From Crocinitomix sp. (lineage in GTDB: Bacteria; Bacteroidota; Bacteroidia; Flavobacteriales_D; Crocinitomicaceae): 44,123 nt of DNA. The notes under the pieces are model-generated. The model did not search any database. It saw nothing but the letters and a program-made list of their open reading frames with translations, and had not been told where the DNA came from. The stretch is from contig JAURQI010000053.1 of assembly GCA_030836155.1 (NCBI GenBank), positions 1 through 44,123 on the forward strand, read 5' to 3'. Shown here one piece after another: positions 1 to 9,063 of this stretch. The translations under genes were made by a program, and so were the position numbers. How positions within the stretch are numbered: position 1 is the stretch's first letter; the number at the start of each line of letters is the position of its first letter.

Positions 1-2
1 CT

Positions 3-323
3 TATATTCTTAACGATTTGACCGTCCTTTACAATTTGCTAGCAGCCGTTTTAATCTTTTCTATTGGATGGGGCATGATGAAATATCCCTACGCGACCTA
101 TACCGAAAATGAAATTCGTGTCAATGGTTTTTTTGGAATTGAACGAAAGTATTATCAATTTGAAACAAAAGAGGAGGTAACTGTCCAAAATCATCGCTTG
201 TACATCAACGGAAATAAACTAGCCATCAGTCGTTGGTTGGTTGATAAAGCAGATTACCTCAGAATGGAAGGGTTTTATGATGATGAAGCGGCGTTGATCT
301 ATGAATTGACGGATAATGAATAG
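3..323 (+). CDS. Small membrane-anchored hypothetical protein, 5' end cut by the window edge
   Basis: The reading frame is open from base 3 to a TAG stop at 321-323 and has no upstream stop, so the 5' end probably lies outside the window. A TTG at 18 is a possible but unconvincing start. The visible part starts with a hydrophobic segment (LLAAVLIFSIGWGMM), followed by about 80 soluble residues with alternating beta-type patterns (ENEIRVNGFFGIERKYYQF). This resembles the membrane segment plus PH-like strand pattern of bacterial PH-domain membrane proteins, but that is only a weak resemblance. It converges on the O-antigen ligase-like gene, with 7 bases between the two stop codons. Function unknown. 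Confidence 0.55.
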   Translation, partial: YILNDLTVLYNLLAAVLIFSIGWGMMKYPYATYTENEIRVNGFFGIERKYYQFETKEEVTVQNHRLYINGNKLAISRWLVDKADYLRMEGFYDDEAALIYELTDNE

Positions 324-330
324 TCCTATA

Positions 331-1896
331 TCATATAACATCTTGTATTTCAGATTCTCGATAAATGGCCAGACCATAGAAAAGTCCAAATATGGTCACC
401 CCTGCTTGCGTTTCGATAAAATCTTGAAACAAGCATGAGAAGAATAAACCAAATAAGAATAGGACCATAAAAAAGTCTTTTTGTTTGATTTCAAAAAACG
501 GAACAATAAACAGCATTAGAAAAGCCAGGAATCCAATCAATCCGAGTGCGACCCATATCGTCAAAAATTGGTTGTGCGAACGGTGACGATTTTCAAGAGA
601 CAGTTGCGAATTCATTTCAATATAAGCCTTTTCAAAAGTCATCGGCACATCTCCGACACCCACCCCCCAAAGCCATTTTTCATTAATAATATATTGAGCT
701 GCTTTTAAGTGCTCTATTCGCTGATTGAAAGAGTTTCCATTAGGATCACCTCCATCCTGATAGATATTATATTCAACAATGAAAGCTTCTAATCGGGACA
801 CAAGACCCGCATCCTTTTTAACGGAAGTCTGTCCTTTTTCAATGTTGTTTACCTCTTGCATAGAAAGGTTTACAACACCGACTGAATCTTTCCGTTCTCC
901 CTTGGAAGTTAAATAACGCATTAAGGTTCCGAACATCGGTTGATTTTTCAGGTCAAGGGAATCATATGGAATTGCAGAACGTTTTTCCCATTGTTCTTGC
1001 ATTTCTTCCTGATTGACATATAACCACACATAGTTGCCATTCTCTCTTTGCGTGTGCAACGTATCGTGAAAATACGGATTCCCATTTGGGGTGTACAACT
1101 CAAGTTGACTAAACTGAATTTTATCACAATGATTCATCTCGTTCCATTTGGAATTTGCCAACCAAGCTGCTAATAAAACGCTAATAGAAACACCAACAAT
1201 CGAAATATATTTGATGCCATTATTCTTTATTCTCAGCACCATATAAAATAAAGCTACTCCGATAAGGAGAAGAAACAACATATAACCATTAATCACTTGC
1301 GACTTATAGAGATAATAAACCATCCATAATGCTACAATAATGAGTAAAAAATTCAACACTATTGCGTTTTTTCTCCGAATCAAATACAAAGCAGTTATCC
1401 AAGCGAAATTTGTTAGAACGGCGTAGCGTACATGAGAAATAAACCAGGACATTTCGCGAATATCAGGTTGTTCATCGGCAATCGCATGATAATGAATAAC
1501 ATTTAGGATACTGGTAATGACCATAATTCCTAAAAAGACATAAAGTAAATAACGGAAATGAATTCTCTTGAGTGGCGCTGAAGTTGCTAAAACGAGCGGA
1601 ATGACAATAAAAGGAAGTTTTACACGTAAATCTTTAAACCCATACTGGACATCTTCACTCCACAACAAAGAGATTATTAAAAAGAAAAATATACCTACGA
1701 CAAACCAAGCAGCAGGAGCCTTTTTGAATCGAACCCAATAATTTTTGAAATCAGCTTGAATTAACCAGTTGGCAATAATCCATATTGCTCCAATGCTCAT
1801 TAACACATTCGACAATGCAATACCGACTGTGAGAATCGTGAGGGCCGTTAATTTAAGATATAAATGGGCAGGGAGGTTAAGCCATTTATCAAACAT
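331..1896 (-). CDS. O-antigen ligase / Wzy_C family polysaccharide ligase or polymerase
   Basis: A 521-residue polytopic membrane protein. Closely spaced hydrophobic helices fill residues 10-245. A large hydrophilic, presumably periplasmic, loop follows at about 250-430, and then two or three C-terminal helices. The loop ends in RSHNQFLTIWVALGLIGF, with a His near residue 441. This is the H-N-x-(F/Y)-L plus Leu/Gly-rich helix signature of the Wzy_C/WaaL family, which joins or polymerises undecaprenyl-linked glycans on the periplasmic side of the inner membrane. The family is too divergent to separate ligase from polymerase by sequence. It is the last gene of a four-gene minus-strand operon, 3 bases after the S41 protease gene. 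No glycosyltransferase genes lie nearby, so the glycan partner is unknown. Confidence 0.75.
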   Translation of the reverse strand: MFDKWLNLPAHLYLKLTALTILTVGIALSNVLMSIGAIWIIANWLIQADFKNYWVRFKKAPAAWFVVGIFFFLIISLLWSEDVQYGFKDLRVKLPFIVIPLVLATSAPLKRIHFRYLLYVFLGIMVITSILNVIHYHAIADEQPDIREMSWFISHVRYAVLTNFAWITALYLIRRKNAIVLNFLLIIVALWMVYYLYKSQVINGYMLFLLLIGVALFYMVLRIKNNGIKYISIVGVSISVLLAAWLANSKWNEMNHCDKIQFSQLELYTPNGNPYFHDTLHTQRENGNYVWLYVNQEEMQEQWEKRSAIPYDSLDLKNQPMFGTLMRYLTSKGERKDSVGVVNLSMQEVNNIEKGQTSVKKDAGLVSRLEAFIVEYNIYQDGGDPNGNSFNQRIEHLKAAQYIINEKWLWGVGVGDVPMTFEKAYIEMNSQLSLENRHRSHNQFLTIWVALGLIGFLAFLMLFIVPFFEIKQKDFFMVLFLFGLFFSCLFQDFIETQAGVTIFGLFYGLAIYRESEIQDVI

Positions 1897-1899
1897 TGG

Positions 1900-3561
1900 T
1901 TAGTTTTCCAGGTTTAGTATGGTTTTATAACGTGGATTATCGTTCAATATTTCAATGGCAGATGAAATAAATTCATCATTTTTTAATCCGTGAATAATCC
2001 TTCCTTTTTGATAATAGTATCGGCCGATAATTTCATCCTCTAGCAGCGGGATAATTTCGTCCTTATACCTTATTAAATCGGCTTCTTTTGAAGGTTTCAT
2101 TTTTTCTTTTAATGCTTCAAATTCGACTTTAGCTGTTTCATAATTATCTTCCTCAGCGGCTTTTTCTTCTAATTCCTCTAAAAGAGCTAAGCTTTCCGTT
2201 ATATATTCGAAATCTTGTTTTAAAACATAATCCACAAAGTCGGCATAAATCTTATCAGTTATCTCAAATGATTTGGCATCTGCAATGGTTTCGTTTTCGC
2301 GTTGAAATTTAGTCGCGAAATCAAATATGATGTCATTTAATACAATAGTTGCTGTTAAAATCGAAAATTCTTTTTCATCCATTTTTACATCCGGATCTAT
2401 CCCTCTGCCATCTATTACCTCACGGCCAGCTTTAGTTCTAAATTTTTGAAGCAATGAATCTGAAATAGCATCCGCACGATCTCCTGCTTCACGATTAGAA
2501 TAATCTAGTTTTTGAATACAGCGGCCGCTTGGTGTATAATACTTGGCTATGGTTACCTTAATTTTGGCATTGTATTTTAAGTCTAATGGACGTTGGACGA
2601 GACCTTTTCCAAACGTCGTTTGGCCCAAAATCACAGCTCGATCCAAATCTTGCAGTGCTCCTGAAACAATCTCACTAGCTGAAGCTGATCCACCATCGAC
2701 AAGCATAACAATTGGAATTTTTGTATCCGTTGGTTTTAATTGAGCGGTATAAGTCCGGTTCACTGATTCATCTCTACCTTTGATGGAGACAATATCTGTT
2801 CCACGATCAACAAACATATTGACAATCTTGACGGCTTCAACGACTAGTCCTCCTCCGTTACCACGCAGGTCAAAAACCAATTTTTTCATACCTTGATCTC
2901 CTTCTAGATCACGATATGCCTCGAGCACATCTGAACCTGCCGTTTGTGTGAATGAACTCAATTTGATGTATCCAACATCCTCATTTAACATCCCGTAATA
3001 AGGTACCGGACTAAATTTAATTTCTTCACGACTCAAGGTTTTTTTGATTTTCTCACCATTTCTTTCAATCGTCAACTCTACTTCTGTGCCCGGTTTCCCT
3101 TTTAATTTTGAAGATACTTCCGAAGTTGAAAAGCTCGTCACGTCCTTTCCATCTATTTCTAAGAAAACATCACCAGCTTTCAAGCCATTTTTCTCTGCCG
3201 GAAAACCTTCATGGGGATCGATTATAATAACACGATCATCTTTTTGTCGGATTATAGCACCGATGCCACCATACTGCCCTGTGGACATCAACTTAAAATC
3301 TTCGATTCTTGACTCCGGAATATACGTTGTATAAGGATCCAACTCTTTGAGCATAGCATCAATTGCTGCTTTAATGAGCTCTCCTGAATTTGGTTCATCA
3401 ACGTAGTTAAGATCAATGTTTTTATACACTAATTCAAAGAGCTCTAGATTTTTTACTATTTCAAAATCTGCATCCTGTTGTTCTTCTAGTTCTGGTTGAG
3501 CAAATGCCGCCCCTCCAACCAAAAAAAGAAAAAACCAAATCAATATTTTAACTCTACCCAT
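1900..3561 (-). CDS. S41 family carboxyl-terminal processing peptidase with PDZ domain
   Basis: A 553-residue exported serine protease of the CtpA/Prc type. It has an N-terminal signal peptide (ILIWFFLFLVGGAAFAQ) and a short helical lead-in. A PDZ domain lies at about 95-175 (GGIGAIIRQKDDRVIII, GLKAGDVFLEIDGKDV) and the S41 catalytic core at about 190-350. The Ser/Lys dyad is visible as Ser294 in GGSASASEIVSG and Lys319 in TTFGKGLVQ. The spacing of 25 residues matches the family. The C-terminal 180 residues are charged and helical, as in Bacteroidota members. Family role: cleavage of periplasmic or envelope proteins near their C-termini; the substrate is unknown. It is encoded 7 bases after rnpA and 3 bases before the O-antigen ligase-like gene, so all are probably co-transcribed. 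Confidence 0.93.
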   Translation of the reverse strand: MGRVKILIWFFLFLVGGAAFAQPELEEQQDADFEIVKNLELFELVYKNIDLNYVDEPNSGELIKAAIDAMLKELDPYTTYIPESRIEDFKLMSTGQYGGIGAIIRQKDDRVIIIDPHEGFPAEKNGLKAGDVFLEIDGKDVTSFSTSEVSSKLKGKPGTEVELTIERNGEKIKKTLSREEIKFSPVPYYGMLNEDVGYIKLSSFTQTAGSDVLEAYRDLEGDQGMKKLVFDLRGNGGGLVVEAVKIVNMFVDRGTDIVSIKGRDESVNRTYTAQLKPTDTKIPIVMLVDGGSASASEIVSGALQDLDRAVILGQTTFGKGLVQRPLDLKYNAKIKVTIAKYYTPSGRCIQKLDYSNREAGDRADAISDSLLQKFRTKAGREVIDGRGIDPDVKMDEKEFSILTATIVLNDIIFDFATKFQRENETIADAKSFEITDKIYADFVDYVLKQDFEYITESLALLEELEEKAAEEDNYETAKVEFEALKEKMKPSKEADLIRYKDEIIPLLEDEIIGRYYYQKGRIIHGLKNDEFISSAIEILNDNPRYKTILNLEN

Positions 3562-3568
3562 ATTTTAT

Positions 3569-3961
3569 CTATTGCTCAGTGTCTGAAACTATTGCTGAAA
3601 GCTCCTTTAAAATTAATCGTATTTTTTCTTCAAGCTGATGATAAGTCACATTTTCTTTCCCTGTATACACGAAAAATAATGCCATCTTTTGATTATTCTT
3701 ACCAAGCGCTTCCTCTAACAGATGTTTATTTAAGCGATAAGCCTCCTTTAACATTCGTCTTATCCTGTTTCGTTTTACAGCGCGAGGTATTCGTCTTTTT
3801 GGCACAGCAAAAACACCTTTAAGGCATTCCTTTTCCATTTCAACGGGGCGTAGGTATTTGACAACGAATGGATACTTCTTGAGTGTCTTTCCATCATTAT
3901 AAACGGCATCAATTTCTTTTTTGCCGGTTAACCGCTGAGATTTGGGAAAAGTAAAATCCAA
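3569..3961 (-). CDS. rnpA: Ribonuclease P protein component
   Basis: A 130-residue basic protein, the protein subunit that helps the RNase P RNA bind and cut the 5' leader of precursor tRNAs. The N-terminus (FPKSQRLTGKKEIDAVY) matches the family opening. The diagnostic RNR motif sits in RAVKRNRIRRMLKEAYRLN at about residues 59-77. Length is normal (110-140). It is not next to rpmH, its usual neighbour in many phyla. Here it lies between DUF3109 (7 bases upstream) and the S41 protease (7 bases downstream) in one operon. That linkage of rnpA with an S41 peptidase is familiar from Bacteroidota (recalled, not searched). The RNA subunit gene is not in this window. Confidence 0.95.
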   Translation of the reverse strand: MDFTFPKSQRLTGKKEIDAVYNDGKTLKKYPFVVKYLRPVEMEKECLKGVFAVPKRRIPRAVKRNRIRRMLKEAYRLNKHLLEEALGKNNQKMALFFVYTGKENVTYHQLEEKIRLILKELSAIVSDTEQ

Positions 3962-3968
3962 CCTAGAT

Positions 3969-4553
3969 TTATTTTTTGTTTTGTTCTTTTAAAGCCTCTG
4001 CCGCTTTTTCTAACTCTGTATAAAACGCAACACCATATACTCTTTTGAGTGGCTCCTCTAAAAAACGATAAACAGGCACACCTAATTCCTCACCTAACGC
4101 ACAAGCATCTTTGCAAATGGGCCATTTATCATAATTTAAAGCTGTAAACGATTTATACTTTTTTACACGTATTGGATAAAGATGGCAAGAAATCGGTTTA
4201 TTAAACGGGATTTTTTCATCGCGATACGCTTGTTCAACTGCGCATTTTGTTATTCCTTTTTCGTCGAAAAAAACAAAAGCACATTCTTTCCCTCTCACCA
4301 GTGACGTCACTGGTTCGTTTTCACGATCCATATAAAAGACACCCTTCGTATCAACCTGCTTGACACCACCCTCTGTCATATAGGGCTTAATCGCTTCGAG
4401 ATGTTTTTCTAATAAATCAATCTCCCCTTGTTGCAACGGTGCACCCTCGTTACCCTCTATACAACATGCCCCTTTACAAGCATTTAAGTTACAAACGAAT
4501 TCCTTTTCAAATATTTCGCCCGACACCAGTTTATCACCTATCTCTATGATCAT
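3969..4553 (-). CDS. DUF3109 family cysteine-rich protein
   Basis: A 194-residue cytosolic protein with no signal peptide. Cysteines are clustered in two groups: FVCNLNACKGACCIEGNEG at about residues 20-38, and the C-terminal half with KCAVEQAY, ISCHLYPIRV and WPICKDACALG. This is the pattern of DUF3109, a Bacteroidota-enriched family related in its Cys spacing to YkgJ-type metal-binding proteins. A bound Zn or Fe/Fe-S centre is plausible but not proven. It is the first gene of the operon leading to rnpA. The 97-base gap upstream should hold the promoter; an imperfect -7 element (GACCTTTG on the minus strand) is the best candidate. Molecular function unknown. Confidence 0.85.
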   Translation of the reverse strand: MIIEIGDKLVSGEIFEKEFVCNLNACKGACCIEGNEGAPLQQGEIDLLEKHLEAIKPYMTEGGVKQVDTKGVFYMDRENEPVTSLVRGKECAFVFFDEKGITKCAVEQAYRDEKIPFNKPISCHLYPIRVKKYKSFTALNYDKWPICKDACALGEELGVPVYRFLEEPLKRVYGVAFYTELEKAAEALKEQNKK

Positions 4554-4650
4554 CTTTCCTATTTACAGCCGCAAAGGTCGTAAAGTTTTTTGAATCCTTG
4601 GGATAGGACAGCTTTGAATTGGTATTCAAGTGGACGGGAATTATCTAATA

Positions 4651-6462
4651 TTATTTAGGCAAATCAAAGAAAGCGGTTGAATCTAACCATTCGCGTTCTT
4701 CCCAAAGAAATTCATCTGCACCTTCATGTGCAAAGCGCAATGCTTTTAATTTCCCTCCCTCTAAACTGAAATCATCCCATTCAAACTTCGTTAATAGAAC
4801 GCCGTCGTTACTTACAAAGGCGCACCTATTGTTTAAACACAATACTAAACCATAAGGAAGTAATTCAGCATTATCAAAATCATAAACATCCAGATAAGGA
4901 ATAGCTTTATACTCTTTATTGAGTACTAAATAATGTGCATTAATATTTACCAAACGTTTTCCGCGTTCGTCATTTTCAGCATAGGCTCCCGTTTTAGCCA
5001 AATAGCCATAAGGCAGCCTGGTAATTCCAGCATAGTCGACTGTTTTCTTAATCCATGTACCGTTTTCTTTTTTCCAGATCGCAGAAGATTCAACCTCCAT
5101 GCTTTTTGGGCTATACCCTTCAATGAGCTCATCCACAAAGCCTTCTTCTCTATCGATTTCTTTCAACTCATCAAAAGTAGAGTATAACCGTTGGTTGCTA
5201 ATAATCACTTCATCTTTATTGGTTGCATCTACCTCAATAGATAGATTACGATCCTCTTTAAACAAACCGAAATCACCCATTTCTTTTTGATAGACCGTAT
5301 CCTTATTAATCATTCCAAATAATTCAAAACTCTTGCGATTCAGCGGATCTGTTTGGGTAAGAACGATCTTGCCTGCACCCATCGGCAGCGCTAATTGTAA
5401 TGCATTTTGCGTAAAATAAATGGAATCGTTTTCTATCCAGATGAAATAATTAAAATCACGATTATAAGTCATCATATCTTTCGGTTGGGTCACATAATTG
5501 AGTTTTTTCTGAAGGTTAACCAGTTGGTATTTATTATTAAAATGACGCACTAAATGGTATTGAGCAGGGCGATTAAAGAAGTTAATCGGGTGTAATTGAT
5601 TCGCTGCAGCGTATAAATCAATTTGCGCTACACCTAACAGCGCCAATAATTCCTTTTCATTTGATTTTATAGTTTCGAACGGAATATCTCTTAACATATA
5701 TTGACCATTCATTTTCAAGAAAGAATAGACTAAACCATTATCACTAAGACGTTCTAGCGCAAATCCATCGGACAACTCATTGATAGCTGAATACTTAGGA
5801 AGCACAAACCAAGATTTAGTTTTGAGGTTATAAATACCTGATCGATTATGTCCAGGTTTTGATGGCGGATAAACGGCCATTATATTCCCTGACTCTGGAT
5901 CTGTTACCGTGGAGTCTTTCTTAGGGTCGATTATACTTTTTAAAGGTTCTGCAAATGGGTCAAATTCTTCTTTTCGATTATTCGTAATAAGAATAAGGTT
6001 TTTATTAATTCGTTTTGCACCGTAATTTATCGGCGCACTAGAACGCGTATCAAAAATTGACTTATACGCCTTACCTTCTTTCCCATTCAGGTTACCATCA
6101 ATGCGGAAATTCGGTTTTTCTCCAAATTTACCTTGAAATAATATTTCATCTTTTGCTCTTCCTTCAATAACCAACGCTGTAGCATCTTCATTCAAAGAAT
6201 AGGCTTCAAGATTGCCCGTACTTAATTTTAAAAATGTCTTTGTTCCTTGTAAATGAAGAATCGGACCTTCTGACCGTTTAAAAAGATAGTTAGCCGCAGC
6301 CTTATTATATATTCCAACTTTTCCTTTCTTATAGACTAAAGCTATATCGGTATTTGCAGCGGCAACTTCAAAAGAGTCGCATTTCACTTTTCCAAATTTA
6401 GACTGACCAAAGCTGACTGCGGATGATATAATAAGTAGTGATAAAAATCCTAAAAGTTTCAC
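4651..6462 (-). CDS. Secreted hypothetical protein with WG-like beta repeats
   Basis: A 603-residue protein with a clear signal peptide (MKLLGFLSLLIISSAVSFGQ), so exported to the periplasm or beyond. The body alternates short strand-like segments with motifs such as ALVYKKGKVGIYNK, PKYSAINELSDGFALERL and RCAFVSNDGVLLTKFEWDDFSLE. These resemble the x-G-x-(W/F/Y)-G-(I/L/F) units of WG-repeat beta-propeller-like proteins. The repeat assignment is tentative because the conserved Trp-Gly is mostly missing. It has no T9SS sorting domain, lipobox or catalytic motif. Its start lies 37 bases after the end of the broken hydrolase, so the two may share a transcript. Function unknown. Confidence 0.7.
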   Translation of the reverse strand: MKLLGFLSLLIISSAVSFGQSKFGKVKCDSFEVAAANTDIALVYKKGKVGIYNKAAANYLFKRSEGPILHLQGTKTFLKLSTGNLEAYSLNEDATALVIEGRAKDEILFQGKFGEKPNFRIDGNLNGKEGKAYKSIFDTRSSAPINYGAKRINKNLILITNNRKEEFDPFAEPLKSIIDPKKDSTVTDPESGNIMAVYPPSKPGHNRSGIYNLKTKSWFVLPKYSAINELSDGFALERLSDNGLVYSFLKMNGQYMLRDIPFETIKSNEKELLALLGVAQIDLYAAANQLHPINFFNRPAQYHLVRHFNNKYQLVNLQKKLNYVTQPKDMMTYNRDFNYFIWIENDSIYFTQNALQLALPMGAGKIVLTQTDPLNRKSFELFGMINKDTVYQKEMGDFGLFKEDRNLSIEVDATNKDEVIISNQRLYSTFDELKEIDREEGFVDELIEGYSPKSMEVESSAIWKKENGTWIKKTVDYAGITRLPYGYLAKTGAYAENDERGKRLVNINAHYLVLNKEYKAIPYLDVYDFDNAELLPYGLVLCLNNRCAFVSNDGVLLTKFEWDDFSLEGGKLKALRFAHEGADEFLWEEREWLDSTAFFDLPK

Positions 6463-6499
6463 AGCATATTTTTTGAATTCACAAAATAAGAAACTTCCT

Positions 6500-7148
6500 T
6501 TATTTCAAGGCATTAATGATAGCTTTTGAAACCTCCTCTGATTTATCTAATAACATTAAATGTGTGCCTTTTTCAATCGTCCAGTCATAATCGGTGTTTT
6601 TTCTGAGCGGTAATACCAAATCCGCTGTCCCATGAATTCGGATCATATTGGTCGGTTTTTCATTTTTATGCCAATTGAGAACGGCGTTTAATGCCCAGTA
6701 TAAAAAATCACGCTCTAGGCGATCAAATAAGCGTTGCAGCACAGCTTTATCTGCAGAGGTATTAACACCAAATAACCAATTTGTAAATCGATTTCCTTTT
6801 GCAAATGCATAGATTGGTAACCAGTATTGCATTCTTAAAAAACCCGCCATTTTATAATACCAAGCTAATTTCGTCATAACCGATTGCCGAAGAAAGAGAA
6901 ATAATCTTTTCTGTTTGGATTTGTTTAGACACTTCTAAAGCCAACATTCCACCAAGCGATAGCCCCATAACGATCGGATTTGCTTCTGTGATTTGCGGCA
7001 GCAATTTTGTTGCATATGCAGCTAGCGATTCATTTTTTTTTGTTTCCACCCACTTTATATGGATCAATTCATACCCAGGAAGATCGAGTTTGTGAAAAAC
7101 CTCGTGATCTGCTCCCAAACCGCTTATGACAAATATCTTCTTACTCAT
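6500..7148 (-). pseudogene. Alpha/beta hydrolase split by a single +1 frameshift
   Basis: Two overlapping minus-strand frames together make one alpha/beta hydrolase. The 5' part (7148 down to 6852, 98 residues) has the N-terminal strand FVISGLGADHEVF and the nucleophile elbow GLSLGGM. The 3' part (ATG at 6877, ending at 6500) has FLYWALNAVLNW, the acid-loop IHGTADLVLP and the His region KGTHLMLLD. The Ser, Asp and His triad is therefore all still encoded. The reading shifts near 6877, where the first frame runs on into DEISLVL and stops. Skipping one T just before the internal ATG gives LSSAIG-MTKLAWYYK, in register with the usual family sequence. Either a recent pseudogene, a base-calling error, or two translated halves. 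A similar-length intact gene (about 215 residues) would be normal. Confidence 0.75.
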
Positions 7149-7283
7149 TTAAACGAGTTCGAAGTAAAGGTGGTAAAAAAAAATAAGCTTCATCAAAGAA
7201 ATGCGGTAACGAATTATAATCAAATTCTTACAAAAAATAAGCTGTGTAAAACTTTAGCACGTCCTTTGCTTTAAAATGTCCTA

Positions 7284-9020
7284 TTGAACTTAACTTTACA
7301 GATTGTGCGGAAAATATTAAACATAACCTTTCTTTTATTGATGAGTCCATGGGTTTTGGGCCAAACAACGAATGGATCAAAAGACACCATTAGGGTTGGA
7401 TTAGCGACCGAAATTATTGTAGACTCGGGTGCAGTCGTTTCAATCGATTCTTTACTGAAAACGCCGCCCGCAATTGATTTGAATTATTCATTCTACAAAA
7501 ACCGTTATTCCGAAACAGATTTAATGTACAAGGTCACGGACAACAAAGGAAATGGTTTTGACAGCTTATACGGAACCAGAAATATGCGACCTATATTACA
7601 CGGTGTTGCTTATCGAGGAGGGGCGAATAATTATTATCATAAAACGGACAAACGCAATAATCACAATCCCATCCCATTAGACGGGATGCATGGCCTTTGT
7701 CAAGAAGGTTTTTCAAAAGGTGTTTACCTCTATCGAGAAAATTTTGAAGAATCACCTTTGGGTGACACCTGCCAATGCATTGATTCAACATTGAATCGGC
7801 TTGTTTACGAACAACGGGATTATTATGACTCGACACATGTTTACGACATGTTAAAGTCTACCTATGAATCGGCAACACAGCCTTCAGTTGGACCTGTTTA
7901 CTTACATTGCTGGAATGGATGGCATGCTTCTGGGTTTATTGCTGCGGTTATTTTGAAACAATTCTGTGATTATTCGGATTGGGATGCCGTTAACTATTGG
8001 GATTTAGGAACAGACGGAGCGAATACGAGTCCACGATATCAAACACAAAGGGAACGGATTAAGAAATTTGAGCCCTACCCAGAATTTATGATTTCGGATT
8101 CTTTAAAAGAATGTCTATGTCCACCACTTCCTGAAAATATTGACAGTACCCAATTACATATTGAACTGGAGCATCTAGTGGTCGTTCCAGAGGCTATACC
8201 CGTTGGTTTTCAAATTGTGATGTATAATGTAAAATTTGGTCCGGGTAAGACAACGTTTTCTAATATTGCCAATAATCCAGATGTCGTATACCTAAAAAAA
8301 GCATTAAATCATGATCCAAACCTTATTATTGAGGTAGGAGGGTATACGGACAACTCAGGTAGTTACGCGAAGAATGTTGCCATTTCTAAAAAGCGGGCAA
8401 AATTTGTATATGATCATTTAATTAATTCAGGTTATGATACATCTCGTATTACGTATAAAGGTTATGGCCCGGAAAAACCAATTTACAGCAATCGGTATAA
8501 ATCAACACGTGAGGGGAATCGGAGAATTGAAATCAAAATCGTAAACAAAACGACTCATAGTTCAGAACGTTTGGTTGATGAAAAGGGTTATGATCAAGGA
8601 GTTAAATCAAATGAAGAAATTCACGATTCATACCTATCCTTATTTTTTGAAAGTGACAGCATACGCAGCAATTCATACATCATTGATGAATTGATATTTG
8701 CCTCGAGCAGTTCTGAACTACCCACAGCAGGAAAAAGCATTGAAACACTTGATAAACTAGCTATTTATCTCAAAGAAAATGCAGCTCTTTCGCTGAAAAT
8801 AGATGGCTATACTGATGCTTCTGGCATTGAAGACAAAAATATTATTCTATCGGTAGAGCGCGCAAAAGCTGTTTATGACTATTTGGTCTCAAAAGGTGTT
8901 CCAACAGATCGTTTATCATTTAAAGGGCACGGCTCAGAGCAGCCCATAGCTCCTAATCGTTATAAATGGGGAAGAGATCTAAACCGTCGTATAGAAGTTA
9001 CCTTTATATCGAGCGAATAA
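7284..9020 (+). CDS. Exported degenerate dual-specificity-phosphatase domain fused to two OmpA domains
   Basis: A 578-residue protein starting at TTG. No in-frame ATG would leave a usable signal peptide, and residues 1-27 form one ending VLGQ. Residues about 95-265 look like an atypical dual-specificity phosphatase fold: MRPILHGVAYRGG, then the P-loop VYLHCWNGWHASGFIAAV with Cys209. The P-loop Arg of HCxxGxxRSG is Ala215, so ordinary phosphatase activity is unlikely. Two OmpA-type peptidoglycan-binding domains follow at about 300-420 and 465-578. Each has the conserved YTDxSG...N..(I/L)S..RA..V core and NRRIE ending. Its place is presumably the periplasm or outer membrane, bound to peptidoglycan. 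It is divergent from the broken hydrolase. Role unknown; the fold assignment for the first domain rests on motif pattern only. Confidence 0.8.
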   Translation: MNLTLQIVRKILNITFLLLMSPWVLGQTTNGSKDTIRVGLATEIIVDSGAVVSIDSLLKTPPAIDLNYSFYKNRYSETDLMYKVTDNKGNGFDSLYGTRNMRPILHGVAYRGGANNYYHKTDKRNNHNPIPLDGMHGLCQEGFSKGVYLYRENFEESPLGDTCQCIDSTLNRLVYEQRDYYDSTHVYDMLKSTYESATQPSVGPVYLHCWNGWHASGFIAAVILKQFCDYSDWDAVNYWDLGTDGANTSPRYQTQRERIKKFEPYPEFMISDSLKECLCPPLPENIDSTQLHIELEHLVVVPEAIPVGFQIVMYNVKFGPGKTTFSNIANNPDVVYLKKALNHDPNLIIEVGGYTDNSGSYAKNVAISKKRAKFVYDHLINSGYDTSRITYKGYGPEKPIYSNRYKSTREGNRRIEIKIVNKTTHSSERLVDEKGYDQGVKSNEEIHDSYLSLFFESDSIRSNSYIIDELIFASSSSELPTAGKSIETLDKLAIYLKENAALSLKIDGYTDASGIEDKNIILSVERAKAVYDYLVSKGVPTDRLSFKGHGSEQPIAPNRYKWGRDLNRRIEVTFISSE

Positions 9021-9063
9021 TTGACGGATTTCGTAACTTCAACTATTCTCGAATAGGGACAGT

